From assembly GCF_002214525.1 (NCBI RefSeq), contig NZ_CP015104.1, positions 496,001 through 560,000 of the forward strand: a stretch of DNA of 64,000 nucleotides. The letters are read 5' to 3'. The stretch comes from Thermococcus sp. P6. Lineage in GTDB: Archaea; Methanobacteriota_B; Thermococci; Thermococcales; Thermococcaceae. A model generated the notes under the pieces. That model saw only the letters and a program-made list of their open reading frames with translations, ran no database searches and was not told the DNA's origin. Numbering within the stretch: position 1 is the first letter of the stretch; each line of letters begins with the position of its first letter. Position numbers and translations under genes: made by a program. Positions 37,972-46,742 of the stretch are shown here, in pieces.

Positions 37972-39494
37972 ACAAATCTTCCCAATATTTTCTTTATCAA
38001 TCCAAGGTCAACCCCGGTTCTCCTCTCTATCGCCAGTAGCAGCTCAACATCCTCCCTGTCAACGCTCCTGCTTAGCAGAACCAGAAGGAAGTAAACTACA
38101 AGAAACCCCACCAGAATAGGGAGGGCATAGAATATGTTTGCAACGTGCAATTTAAGCACCTTGATGATCCCGAGCAGGGCAAAGCTGATAGCCAGCAGTT
38201 TAACGTAATTCAGGCTGAAGGGATGGATTTTGGTCTTCTGATATAGCCTGAAGGATTTCAAAACGTTGGCCACGAAGTAGGATACTGCAGTGGCAGTTGC
38301 GGCCCCCTCGATACCGTAAGGAGGTATTAAAGCAGCGTTCAGAAGGACGTTCACCAGCGCGGAAAGGGCGTTTGAATACATATCAAAATCATTCTCCCCA
38401 ACAACTACAAGACTCATCCCGTTCAGCCCGAGAAACGTGTGGAACATGAAACCCAGAGATAGGATCTGAAGCGCTGCAGATGCAGAAACATACCTTTCCC
38501 CGAAGAGAAACGCTATCGTTGCCTCTGGAAATAAAAACATCAGGGCGAAAATGGGCAGGGTTAGAAGGAAGATCCACTTGGTCAGAACCTGATAAACCCT
38601 CTTCAGCTCCCCAATCTTCCCATGAGCGTAAAGAGCTGTGGCCAGAGGAGGATAGATGAAACCGGCGGAATATAAAAACACCGGTAAGAGTCTCGCAAGG
38701 GGGGATGCCGCATTATAGAGCCCTACAACCTCCGATGTTTTGTAATAACCCAGCATGAGGGTATCCGTCCAGCTCATGATGGTCCACAGGATCCCGCTGA
38801 ACATCAGGGGAATGGAAAACCTTACGAGCTTCTTTCCGAGCTTAAAATCAGGGGATGCCGGTTTGATAAGCCCGATTCTTAACGTATCGAAGGTTAGAAA
38901 AAGCAGGGTTAATCCCTGGGCCATTACGTATGTTATGAAGACGTAGTAAAATTCAAGTTTTAAGAGGACAGCAATCCCAACGAAGGAAAACCAGAGAAGG
39001 GGGTAAGCTATGTTCTGAAAGTAAACCTTCTCCCTAACCCTCCCGAAGCCCCTCGAGATCGAGATCAGGATAGCTATCAGGGAAGAGAAGGGGAGGGCTA
39101 AAATCATAACCCGGAGGGCTTTTACCAGTCTATCCTCGTGGAAGAGCACGGATATGTTCCCGGCGAAGAGGAAGATAACGAAAGCTGTAACCACCGCAGT
39201 TATCCCCGTTATGAAGATGGCCGTTGGGATTATCCTCTCAACCTTCTCAGGTTCGCGCTCTCTGTAGAACGCAATCTCCCTTGGAATAGCGTTTGGAAAG
39301 CCGAGCGTGGCCACGGTAAGGGCGATGCTCAGGACCGTTAACGCCAGATTGAAAACCCCGTACTCCGAGGTTGGAAAACCCCTCGCTATGACTGCCCTGC
39401 TCAAAAAGCCGAAGAGCATCGAAATCAAAGTTCCGGCAAAGACTATTCCGGTCCCCCTTGCCATCCTGTGCAACGTTTGAGATGTCCCGGTCAT
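37968..39494 (-). CDS. Polysaccharide/lipid-linked oligosaccharide flippase (MOP superfamily)
   Basis: A 508-residue protein with about 14 membrane segments and the Wzx/RfbX arrangement (GTGIVFAGTLISMLFGFLSR near the start, FGFPTSEYG-like loop ARGFPTSEYGVFNL). It would flip lipid-linked glycans across the membrane for AglB. AAGGTGAAA precedes ATG 39494, and a TATA-like ATTATATTG lies about 40 bases upstream. Its stop overlaps the stop of the convergent AP gene. Confidence 0.9.
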   Translation of the reverse strand: MTGTSQTLHRMARGTGIVFAGTLISMLFGFLSRAVIARGFPTSEYGVFNLALTVLSIALTVATLGFPNAIPREIAFYREREPEKVERIIPTAIFITGITAVVTAFVIFLFAGNISVLFHEDRLVKALRVMILALPFSSLIAILISISRGFGRVREKVYFQNIAYPLLWFSFVGIAVLLKLEFYYVFITYVMAQGLTLLFLTFDTLRIGLIKPASPDFKLGKKLVRFSIPLMFSGILWTIMSWTDTLMLGYYKTSEVVGLYNAASPLARLLPVFLYSAGFIYPPLATALYAHGKIGELKRVYQVLTKWIFLLTLPIFALMFLFPEATIAFLFGERYVSASAALQILSLGFMFHTFLGLNGMSLVVVGENDFDMYSNALSALVNVLLNAALIPPYGIEGAATATAVSYFVANVLKSFRLYQKTKIHPFSLNYVKLLAISFALLGIIKVLKLHVANIFYALPILVGFLVVYFLLVLLSRSVDREDVELLLAIERRTGVDLGLIKKILGRFV

Positions 39495-39804
39495 GGGAGT
39501 TTCACCTTTTGACTTTGACTCATTCGACTTTTCAATATAATTCCCGATTTAACCCACTCAAATCCCGTGTTATGCTGCCCTGAAATTCTAAGCAGGCCCT
39601 GAATGCCCACAGGCTTCACCCGGTACTTTAGTTGAGCCCCGGGTTAATAACTTTTTGTTAATGATCTCGCTATCCCCTGCTTGTTCCGCTCAGCTTTCAC
39701 AGGATTGTCTCTTTCAAACGGCAACCTTTTGTGATTCCAGCCTCTTCCACTAAAAGCCCAACACGATGTATTATCACAGGAACTGGCCCGATCGGTTGGA
39801 GGTC
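39495..39804. other. 310-base region without a recognised gene
   Basis: It contains the flippase promoter (about 39530-39542, minus strand) and an inverted repeat ACCCGG...CCGGGT (about 39618-39643), followed on the minus strand by no strong T-run. Reading on from the TauE stop, the same frame stays open for 35 more codons, with no similarity that I recognise. It may hold transposon or gene debris, but I cannot name any. No tRNA, CRISPR or C/D box pair seen. Confidence 0.4.
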
Positions 39805-40548
39805 TCACCAACCAGCCCACTGGAGGAGTATAACAATCCCGATCAGGAGGATAAGGACGTTGATAACTCTCTTCAGCTTATCCCGGTCAGCCCTTCTGTT
39901 GATATGGGTTCCCAGATAAACGCCCGGGACGGTGCCGAGGATAAGGAAGGCCGCCAGGGAGTAATCCACGCTTCCGAGGAGGAAGTGGTTGAGAAAGCTC
40001 ATGGAGGAGAGTGCGAGGCCGTAGACAATCGCAACGCCAACAACGTCCTTTGGATCTATCCTCGCAACGTTCACAAGGGCGAAGCTCACTATAACCCCAG
40101 CCCCGACAGAGGTGAACTGAACCGCCAGACCGACGATGAAGCCAAGGAGATAAACGTGGGCCCACCTCGGCCTCAGTGAAACTTTTAACTCGCCCTTCAG
40201 GAGGCTTAAAAGCGAACTGGCAACGAGGATAACACCGAGAAATAAGGTGAGGTATTCGTTGAGAACCCCTCTATCGATTTCCCTGAGCAGAAAAGTCCCG
40301 AGGATTATAGCAGGCAGGCTTCCGGCAATCAGGCGGAGGGCTATGTCGTACCTTATACCGCTCTTTTTACGAAAAAATAGCCCGAAAGTTCTGGTTACGG
40401 TGGCGTAGAGCAGGTCCGTCCCCACGGCGGTGAGGGGCTCAACGCCGAGGAAAATAAGGGAGGGAGTCATCAGGGACCCGCCGCCGATCCCGGTCAGGCC
40501 GATGAGGAGACCTACGAGAAAGCCCAGCCCCACGAGGGTTAGCTCCAT
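39805..40548 (-). CDS. TauE/SafE family membrane permease
   Basis: A 247-residue protein with about eight membrane segments in two repeats, starting LTLVGLGFLVGLLIGLTGIGGGSLMTPSLIFLG, the TauE/SafE hallmark. Members move sulfite, sulfoacetate, taurine-derived or other sulfur-containing anions. Placement behind apsK, AP, DHH and sat genes suggests transport of sulfate, sulfite or another oxidised sulfur compound. GGGGGAGAG precedes ATG 40548, 14 bases after apsK. Last gene of the operon. Confidence 0.88.
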   Translation of the reverse strand: MELTLVGLGFLVGLLIGLTGIGGGSLMTPSLIFLGVEPLTAVGTDLLYATVTRTFGLFFRKKSGIRYDIALRLIAGSLPAIILGTFLLREIDRGVLNEYLTLFLGVILVASSLLSLLKGELKVSLRPRWAHVYLLGFIVGLAVQFTSVGAGVIVSFALVNVARIDPKDVVGVAIVYGLALSSMSFLNHFLLGSVDYSLAAFLILGTVPGVYLGTHINRRADRDKLKRVINVLILLIGIVILLQWAGW

Positions 40549-40562
40549 GGATTCTCTCCCCC

Positions 40563-41087
40563 TCAGGGCAGATAACCCAGCTCCCTGGCCTTCCTCAAAA
40601 CGGCCTCCACTTCTTCCTCTGGCGTCATTTTCGAGGAATCGATAACCACTTCCGGATTTTCGGGTTCTTCATAGACCCCATCGTAGCCCGTAAGTCCCTT
40701 TATCTCACCCCTTAAAGCCCTAGCATAGAGCCCCTTTGGATCCCTTTGAATCCTCACCTCGAGGGGAGCGTAGAGGTAGACCTCGATGAAGTTCCCTATT
40801 TCCTTCCTCGCATACTCACGGACGGCTCTGTAGGGTGAGATCAGAGAGACTATCGCTATCACCCCGTTCCTGCTCAGGAGCTTTGCCATGTGGATGACAA
40901 TCCTGTTGTGCATCTCCCTCGCTTCCTTTGAAAAGCCCAGCTCCGGGTAGAGGGTCTTCCTTATGGTGTCCCCGTCGAGTATCTCGACGCGATGACCCAT
41001 TTCCCTAAGCTTCCTCGCGAGCTTTACGGCAAGGGTCGTCTTCCCGGCACCACTCGGGCCCGTGAGCCATACCGTGAAACCCTCCAT
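40563..41087 (-). CDS. cysC: Adenylylsulfate kinase
   Basis: A 174-residue APS kinase: ATP + APS to PAPS. Walker A is GPSGAGKT at residues 10-17; the APS-binding region VSLISPYRAVREYAR and the LYARALRGEIKGLTGYDGVYEEP lid segment match the family. GAGGTGATAG precedes ATG 41087. With sat in the same operon it makes PAPS, the universal sulfate donor. Confidence 0.95.
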   Translation of the reverse strand: MEGFTVWLTGPSGAGKTTLAVKLARKLREMGHRVEILDGDTIRKTLYPELGFSKEAREMHNRIVIHMAKLLSRNGVIAIVSLISPYRAVREYARKEIGNFIEVYLYAPLEVRIQRDPKGLYARALRGEIKGLTGYDGVYEEPENPEVVIDSSKMTPEEEVEAVLRKARELGYLP

Positions 41088-41112
41088 TCTATCACCTCTG
41101 ATTTCTCAGGAG

Positions 41113-42543
41113 TTAGAGTATGCTCTTCCCGTGCATTTCCGGGAGGGGCTCCTCAATCCCGAAGAGCCTGAGCATCGTCGGGGCGAAGTCGTAGATGGAC
41201 AACCTCGTGGCCCTGCTCTCGTCGAAGCCCGGCAGGTACATCGAGAAGACCCCGAACTCGGAGTGGTTCGCATCGTCCGGCCCCGTGTCGTTCTCGGGAA
41301 GGTAGTTGCCCGGATGTCCGACCGTTCCGGCGGCCCTCCAGTTGAGGTTGTCGAAGTAGACCATTATGTCCGGCCTGTTCCCCCTCGTTACGGGGTATAT
41401 CTCCTCTGGATAGAAGACCTTCGTGTCCCACTTCTCTCCATTCGGGCCGCGTATCGACTTTATAAGCTCTGCCACCTCGTCCCTCACCTTCTCAAACCGG
41501 GAAAGCGGCACTTTACCGGATTTCTCCCTGCCGAGCACGTTCAGGAAGACGCGCGAGTAGTAGCCTCCCCATCCCCATGCCGTTGTGTCCTTCCAGTCAA
41601 CCTCAAGGCTCTCGAAACGCTTTACCTTCCCGTCGTGCAGAACTTCCGGGTTCCTTACCTTCAGCAGGCCTTCCTCGGCAAGCCACTGGTTCACCGCGAA
41701 GTTGCCGTGCATGGCCTTGATGCCGTGATCCGAGACTATGAAGACGGCCGTCTCCTCGAGGTCCACGAGCTTCAGCGTCTCCCCGATCTCCCTGTCGAGG
41801 AGCTTCCAGTAGTCCCTGATGACGTTCTCGTATCGATTTCCCTTTCCGGGGTAGAGGTGGTGGTTCTCATCGAAGTACCTCCAGAAGGCATGGTGAACCC
41901 TGTCAAGGCCTATCTCAACGAAGTGGAAGTAATCCCAGTCCTTTTCCTGCAGGAGGTAGCGGATGACCTCGAACCTCTTCTCCGTCATCTCCCAGAGGCC
42001 CTCCTTCACCTCATCCTTCGCCTCCTTCCTGAAGGGAACGTCGAAGATGTACTCGCCGACGAGCCTCTCTATCTCGCCCTTCAGCTCCTTTGGGTAGGTG
42101 TAGTCAACGCTGGCATCGGGAGTTATGAAACAGCTCACGAGGTGCCCCTTTATGGGCTTCGGCGGGTAGGTGGGTGGCACGCCCACGATTATGGACTCCT
42201 TCCCCCGCTCGCCGAGGTGGTCCCAGAGGGTCTTCTCCTTCACCTTCCTGCTGTGGGCTATCCAGTAGTCGGTGTAAGAATTTCCCCTCCTGTGCCTGAA
42301 CCCGTAAAGGCCGAGCTCGCCGGGCGTTTTGCCCGTGACCATCACCATCCACATGGGAATTGTTATCGCCGGGATTCCCGTCCGCATCGGACCGTGGACT
42401 GACCTTTCGATGAGCCTTCTCATGTTTGGAATTTCTTCGTAGAAGCGGTTGAACATCAGCTCCGGAGGTGCCGAGTCGAGCCCCATGACGAGAACCCTCT
42501 TCGTCCCCTCGATTCCTTCCCGAACCTTCCTTTCAAACTCCAT
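41113..42543 (-). CDS. AP-superfamily phosphodiesterase in sulfate operon
   Basis: A 476-residue protein of the same broad family as the genes at 36547 and 57395 but without their shared tail. Metal-site elements: VMGLDSAPP, PAITIPMWMVMVTGKTPGE, IVSDHGIKAMHG and GHPGNYLPEND. It may act as phosphodiesterase, nucleotide pyrophosphatase or sulfatase-like hydrolase; its operon points to PAPS or sulfate-ester metabolism. ATG 42543 is preferred (GAGGTGA upstream) over GTG 42552, which overlaps the DHH stop. Confidence 0.82.
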   Translation of the reverse strand: MEFERKVREGIEGTKRVLVMGLDSAPPELMFNRFYEEIPNMRRLIERSVHGPMRTGIPAITIPMWMVMVTGKTPGELGLYGFRHRRGNSYTDYWIAHSRKVKEKTLWDHLGERGKESIIVGVPPTYPPKPIKGHLVSCFITPDASVDYTYPKELKGEIERLVGEYIFDVPFRKEAKDEVKEGLWEMTEKRFEVIRYLLQEKDWDYFHFVEIGLDRVHHAFWRYFDENHHLYPGKGNRYENVIRDYWKLLDREIGETLKLVDLEETAVFIVSDHGIKAMHGNFAVNQWLAEEGLLKVRNPEVLHDGKVKRFESLEVDWKDTTAWGWGGYYSRVFLNVLGREKSGKVPLSRFEKVRDEVAELIKSIRGPNGEKWDTKVFYPEEIYPVTRGNRPDIMVYFDNLNWRAAGTVGHPGNYLPENDTGPDDANHSEFGVFSMYLPGFDESRATRLSIYDFAPTMLRLFGIEEPLPEMHGKSIL

Positions 42544-42548
42544 CCTCC

Positions 42549-43484
42549 TCACCTCACGTATTCCTCGATGATTGAGAGCACATCGCTGATTCTATCCCTA
42601 TCGCAGATGCATCCCAGAACCTCCCCCTTTCCGCCGGCGTTGACACCGAGGGCCTTAACGCGCTCAATGACCTCGCCCATCCCAATCCTTCCGGCTTCTT
42701 CCCCCGATATCCTGAAGTAGACCTGAGCCTTCCCATGGAAGTTTTCGTTAACCACAAGGGCCCCCCGGTAGTTCATCTCCCAGACGAGCCGACGAGCCAC
42801 CTTCGAGATGATGTTAAAGGGACTCTCGAAGTGAACTATGGCAAAGCCGTTTCTCTCTTCGGCCTCTGAGATGGCATCCTCGATGGCTTCCCCTATTGCC
42901 CGGGCCTTCTGCACCCACGGATCGTAGTCGAGGAGCTCCTTTGCCTCCTTCCTGAGGAGTATCCCAACGGCTTCCTCAACGCCCTCCCTGTCCATTGAGA
43001 TGTAGTTGGAATCGATGAGCTCCACCATCCTTAAAGCCTCCCCCTCTGTCACTCCTTCCTTTTCAAGGAGCTCCCTGACCTTTTCCAGCTCAAAGGCCCT
43101 TTCTCCGACATCCCCAACGGCACCGAGGGCGCTCCAGACGTTCCATATTCCAAAGTGCTCCGAGATGACGAGAGAGCAGGAGGGGTAGTACTTTCCGCCG
43201 AGAGAGGGGTTTATCTGCCTCACCTTGGGGTTCCTGATCCTTGGCTGGATGTGGTGATCCATGAAGATAACTTCCTTCCCGATTCCCTCCACCTCATGGG
43301 GCAGGTTCAGATCGAGAACGTAGATCCGTTCGGCCCTTTCAATGGCCCTCTTTATCCTCCCATCGAAGCGGAACTCCCCTATGGGCGGGGTTAAATTCTC
43401 GAATTCTTCCAGATTAAGGGCCTTAACGAGTAGAGCGGCCGAAGTCACGCCGTCAGTGTCCCAGTGGTGGATCAATACATCCAT
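42549..43484 (-). CDS. DHH-family phosphoesterase
   Basis: A 311-residue DHH protein. Motif I is HHWDTDGVTSAALL (Asp9 and Asp11), and the family triad DHH is in VIFMDHHIQPR. A C-terminal DHHA1-type region ends with NAGGKGEVLGC. DHH proteins include RecJ-like nucleases and NrnA, which also dephosphorylates pAp, the by-product of PAPS use. In this operon a pAp phosphatase role is attractive. ATG 43484 follows GGTGAGGTTGGG; upstream codons to 43523 overlap vapC and look non-coding. Confidence 0.85.
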   Translation of the reverse strand: MDVLIHHWDTDGVTSAALLVKALNLEEFENLTPPIGEFRFDGRIKRAIERAERIYVLDLNLPHEVEGIGKEVIFMDHHIQPRIRNPKVRQINPSLGGKYYPSCSLVISEHFGIWNVWSALGAVGDVGERAFELEKVRELLEKEGVTEGEALRMVELIDSNYISMDREGVEEAVGILLRKEAKELLDYDPWVQKARAIGEAIEDAISEAEERNGFAIVHFESPFNIISKVARRLVWEMNYRGALVVNENFHGKAQVYFRISGEEAGRIGMGEVIERVKALGVNAGGKGEVLGCICDRDRISDVLSIIEEYVR

Positions 43485-43494
43485 TTGCCCAACC

Positions 43495-43929
43495 TCACCC
43501 AAGTGTCTTCTCCAGCTCTTCAAATTCTTCTAAAAGGTAAAATGCCTTGACATTGTACTTTCTCGCACTCTCGACTTGGAATCTATCGTTTGATACCAGA
43601 ATACCGTTTGTGGAATGGGAGACTGCAATGTAAAACGAATCTATAGCCCGACACCCGGTCTGAAAGGCGATCTCAAAAGAAACTTCTCTAAGTTTACTTA
43701 TCTCAGAGATTTCCACGTTCTCAATAATCAGTTCGTATAACCTACTGGCCTCCTCTCTCGGCATCCTTCTGATCAATTGGCCAATAAGTTCTATTTTAAA
43801 AACATCGGGCTCTATGATCGGAATGTTCTTCTCTTGAACTTTCCTAAAAAATGTTTTAGCCAGAGATGTTCTGGCTTTCTCGTACTCAAAAATTGCATCA
43901 ATAAACACAGAGGTGTCTACAACGATCAT
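43495..43929 (-). CDS. PIN-domain protein, VapC-like toxin
   Basis: A 144-residue PIN-domain RNase. Acidic residues are in VDTSVFID (Asp5), [10 protein letters not shown] and [11 protein letters not shown] (Asp near residue 97), with a final Asp in LVSNDRF. PIN toxins cut RNA and are kept silent by a small antitoxin, here the DUF104-like gene whose stop overlaps this start (ATGA). The pair lies inside the sulfate operon and is slightly more A/T-rich than its neighbours. Confidence 0.88.
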   Translation of the reverse strand: MIVVDTSVFIDAIFEYEKARTSLAKTFFRKVQEKNIPIIEPDVFKIELIGQLIRRMPREEASRLYELIIENVEISEISKLREVSFEIAFQTGCRAIDSFYIAVSHSTNGILVSNDRFQVESARKYNVKAFYLLEEFEELEKTLG

Positions 43930-44105
43930 CGCCTCTCCTCCAGAAACTCCTTCAGCGCGTCCTTTTTCACTTTCCTGCTGAAATTTTCTATGATCTCCGC
44001 TATCCCCATCTTGATTACCACTTTCCCGTGAACGCCCTCCTTGAGTTTCACCTTTTTAAGGGGCTTAAACACCCCCCTTTCGTACACAACTTCAATCTCC
44101 TCCAT
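43926..44105 (-). CDS. DUF104-family antitoxin, 59 aa
   Basis: A 59-residue protein read on the minus strand, starting [20 protein letters not shown] and containing [12 protein letters not shown]. This matches the AF2212/DUF104 antitoxin family: a beta-hairpin N-terminus, then a helical toxin-binding tail ([21 protein letters not shown]). Its TGA overlaps the PIN-toxin ATG, the usual order of antitoxin before toxin. A weak TATA may lie in the 47 bases after sat. Confidence 0.85.
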   Translation of the reverse strand: MEEIEVVYERGVFKPLKKVKLKEGVHGKVVIKMGIAEIIENFSRKVKKDALKEFLEERR

Positions 44106-44152
44106 ATTTCCTCACCAACTGGAAATTTGTAAAAGGAAATATAACCCTTCTC

Positions 44153-45292
44153 CTAACCCACGAAGGGGTTCTCGAAGCTCCTCACGACCTCGAAGACCTC
44201 GGGGCGCATCATGTATTCCGGAGGTTTTTCGCCGTTCATTATCATCCTTCTAAGCTTTGTGCCGCTTATGTGGACGTGGAACTCCTCATCGTGGGGGCAG
44301 ATCTTTGCGTTGACCATTCCACCGCATTTCCTGCAGTAGAAGGACTCGCGGATGAACATGGGCGTTATCCCGAGGTCCGGGAACTCCTCAAAGAGATCCC
44401 ACGCCTCGTAGGGCCCGTAGTAATCCCCAACACCGGCATGGTCCCTTCCCACTATGAAGTGCGTTGCCCCAAAGTTCTTCCTCATTATCGCGTGGTGTAC
44501 TGCTTCCCTCGGCCCGGCGTAGCGCATCTCGTAGCGGACCGTTGCTAAGGTTGCCGCGTCCTTGGGGTAGTAATGTCTGAAAAGGGTCTCGTAGGCTTTT
44601 ATTATGACCTCATCCCTGTAGTCGCCCTTCTTCTTCCTTCCAAGGACCGGGTTGATGAAGAGGCCGTCAACGAAGGTTAGCGCGGCTTTCTGAACGTATT
44701 CATGGCCCATGTGGGGCACGTTCCTCGTCTGGAAGGCCACTACACTCCTCCACCCGCGTTCCTTAAAGAGAACCCTCGTTTCGACCGGCCTGAGGGTGTA
44801 CTCCGCAAAGGGATTCGGAAGCTCGTCCAAAAGTTCGATCTCACCGCCTATCAGATAATCGCCCATCTCCATAAGGCGGGCCACGCCGGGATGGGCCCTA
44901 TCGGTGGTTTTGAACACGTGCCGGGCAAACTCCTTCTTATCGTAGGTGTATATCTCCTCCACGTGCATCCTCGCCACTAGAAGATCACCGTGGTAGAGGA
45001 GGACCGCATCGCCCTCGTCAAAGGTTCTGTCCCTGATGTCGAGTACTATCGGGATCGTCCACGGGGTGTCGTCGCTCAGGCGCATATGCTCGAGAACGCT
45101 CTCGAAATCATCCCTGTTAAGAAAGCCCTTTAGAGGGGAATAAACGCCATGGGCTATGTTCTCGAGGTCTATCGCCCTGCCGTGATCGATCTGGACTCTG
45201 GGATATTCCTCCTGCTCGCTCAGGATCCTCTCGCGTGTTTTCCTCGCCACCGTCCTCCTGACGAGCCTGCCTCCGTGTGGCTTTGAGACCAT
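44153..45292 (-). CDS. sat: Sulfate adenylyltransferase (ATP sulfurylase)
   Basis: A 379-residue ATP sulfurylase: ATP + sulfate to APS + PPi. The nucleotide-binding motif QTRNVPHMGHE (QxRN and HxGH) and GRDHAGVGDYYGPYEA are both present. A zinc site is likely in CRKCGGMVNAKICPHDEEFHVH. AAGGTGATACC precedes ATG 45292, 16 bases after the RHH gene. Confidence 0.95.
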   Translation of the reverse strand: MVSKPHGGRLVRRTVARKTRERILSEQEEYPRVQIDHGRAIDLENIAHGVYSPLKGFLNRDDFESVLEHMRLSDDTPWTIPIVLDIRDRTFDEGDAVLLYHGDLLVARMHVEEIYTYDKKEFARHVFKTTDRAHPGVARLMEMGDYLIGGEIELLDELPNPFAEYTLRPVETRVLFKERGWRSVVAFQTRNVPHMGHEYVQKAALTFVDGLFINPVLGRKKKGDYRDEVIIKAYETLFRHYYPKDAATLATVRYEMRYAGPREAVHHAIMRKNFGATHFIVGRDHAGVGDYYGPYEAWDLFEEFPDLGITPMFIRESFYCRKCGGMVNAKICPHDEEFHVHISGTKLRRMIMNGEKPPEYMMRPEVFEVVRSFENPFVG

Positions 45293-45308
45293 GGTATCAC
45301 CTTAAGGA

Positions 45309-45536
45309 TCAGTCGAGATAGCCAAGGGCGCGGAGCCTTTCCTTGACCTTCTCCTCCTCCTCTTCGCTGAAGACCTCTTCCTTCTCCTCCTCTTCGAGGC
45401 TCGCCAGAACCTCCCTCAGAACGTAGGTTACGTAGTCCGAAACTGAAGTGAACCCGGTGCCTTCGATTCTCTTCTTTATCTTCTCATAGAGCGGCTTCGG
45501 TATGGAAACTGTCGTGTACTTCTTTTCATCCGCCAT
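45309..45536 (-). CDS. Ribbon-helix-helix (CopG-like) regulator
   Basis: A 75-residue protein with a CopG/MetJ-type ribbon-helix-helix fold: strand KKYTTVSIPKPLYEKI, then helices KRIEGTGFTSVSDYVTYVLREVL. A very acidic tail follows (EEEEKEEVFSEEEEE). It is the first gene of the sulfate operon and likely autoregulates through the A/T palindrome at 45558-45577. AAGGAGGTGAG precedes ATG 45536. Confidence 0.85.
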   Translation of the reverse strand: MADEKKYTTVSIPKPLYEKIKKRIEGTGFTSVSDYVTYVLREVLASLEEEEKEEVFSEEEEEKVKERLRALGYLD

Positions 45537-45557
45537 CTTCTCACCTCCTTAATGTGG

Positions 45558-45588
45558 TTTAATTATATTTAATTAAAATTATAAAGCT
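45558..45588 (-). promoter_or_regulatory. Operator and TATA box of the sulfate operon
   Basis: A perfect inverted repeat, TTTAATTA-TATT-TAATTAAA (45558-45577), lies just downstream of TATA-like CTTTATAATT (about 45579-45588, minus strand). Arms of 8 bp with a 4-base spacer, next to a ribbon-helix-helix gene, fit an autoregulatory operator. The TATA box overlaps the stop codon and last codons of the TctA-like gene. Confidence 0.65.
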
Positions 45589-46742
45589 TTCGGGCCTATG
45601 ATTATGGGTAGCATCAGCACGCCCATGCAGGCGGTTCTCTTAACCCCGAGGAGGGGGGCCGAGAGGCCGACGAGCGAGGAGACACCCAAAAGAAGCACTC
45701 CCAAGAGCCCATCGAGAAGAAAAGAACCGGTGAAGAGCAACACCAGAACCGCGAGGTTCAGCTTCCTGTAGCTGAAGTTCTCGAGCAACCCTGCCACGAA
45801 CCGGGAAAGGGGCAGGCCGTAGAGGTTGACAAGGCCGGCAACTGCAAAGGAAGAAACCAGCAGGATTAGAAACTCCCACCGGCTTATGGGGAAGTAGTGT
45901 TCTCCCATCAAAGCCAGTATCCCGTTCCTCGTTCTCCCCGTGAGGTAGAAGTTCTCCAGTCCAAAGACGAAGTTCGCGGTGTTTACGGAGAAGACTATGG
46001 TTAAAAAGGGCCTCTCCCCCTTCGTGAAGAAGGTCCCAACAAGGGCCGCCTGAGAGGGGGTAAAGGCCGGAAGCATGGAAGATAGCATCCCGAAGAACGT
46101 GCCGGCGAGGGAGAAACGGACCAGTTCCGGGGTTTCCATGTTTATCCCCTCATCCCCCGCCCGAACCCTGCCCTCGTTCCTCAGGGATAGCAGAATCACG
46201 GGGACACCGAAGAGGCCGACGAAGAGGTGATAGAAAGGTTCCCTGAGGGGAAAGAGCTCGCTGACGATTCCAAGCGCCCCCGCCATCAGAAAGACCAGCA
46301 GGGCGTATAGTTTTTTTATTCCGCTCTCTGTGAGGATTATGAGGAGCGCGAGGAAGACCACCGCGATCCTTCCCATGAGGGGATTATAATGCGGGGCCAG
46401 GGCGGAATAGAGGGGGAAGAGGGCCGTGGAAAAAATCACGGCCAGCAGGCTCGCCTTCAGGGAGATGTTAACTACCTCGAGGCCTTTTCCTTCCATCGCC
46501 AGCCTGTGGGCCGGGAGGATGGCGAGGGCCGTCCCCTCCTCCGGAACCCCGAAAAAGGTGGATGGGAATGCATCAAGGAAGGTATGGGTCAGACCCATGG
46601 CGTAGATCAGGAGGACGAAGGAAAGGCCCCTCAGGGGCAGGTCCACGCCCTCGAGTATCGAAGCCAGGGTGTTCGCATGGAGGGCCGGTGTCAAACCCGT
46701 CACGGTTCCCCCGAGGACTCCAAGGATGAGCTCCTTTATCAC
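45579..46742 (-). CDS. TctA-like tripartite-transporter membrane protein
   Basis: A 387-residue protein with about eleven membrane segments. The start LILGVLGGTVTGLTPALHANTLA resembles TctA (DUF112), whose motif GxxxGxxPG/H lies in the first helix, and MLSSMLPAFTPSQAALV in the second half repeats it. TctA proteins import carboxylates with TctB and a binding protein; neither partner is seen nearby, as in many archaeal orphan members. The GTG start overlaps the stop of the preceding gene (GTGA). Confidence 0.8.
   Translation of the reverse strand: MIKELILGVLGGTVTGLTPALHANTLASILEGVDLPLRGLSFVLLIYAMGLTHTFLDAFPSTFFGVPEEGTALAILPAHRLAMEGKGLEVVNISLKASLLAVIFSTALFPLYSALAPHYNPLMGRIAVVFLALLIILTESGIKKLYALLVFLMAGALGIVSELFPLREPFYHLFVGLFGVPVILLSLRNEGRVRAGDEGINMETPELVRFSLAGTFFGMLSSMLPAFTPSQAALVGTFFTKGERPFLTIVFSVNTANFVFGLENFYLTGRTRNGILALMGEHYFPISRWEFLILLVSSFAVAGLVNLYGLPLSRFVAGLLENFSYRKLNLAVLVLLFTGSFLLDGLLGVLLLGVSSLVGLSAPLLGVKRTACMGVLMLPIIIGPKAL

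Noticed and set aside
39495-39804. TnpB C-terminal relic in the 310-base gap
   Set aside because: Some codons (VKPVG, GQHNTGFEW) looked suggestive on the minus strand, but no zinc-ribbon or RuvC motif supports it.
41062-42402. Long open frame on the plus strand (446 codons) opposite the AP-superfamily gene
   Set aside because: It is the antisense shadow of a gene with clear metal-site motifs and a good RBS. The translation is Pro/Val/Leu/His-rich without family features and has no RBS.
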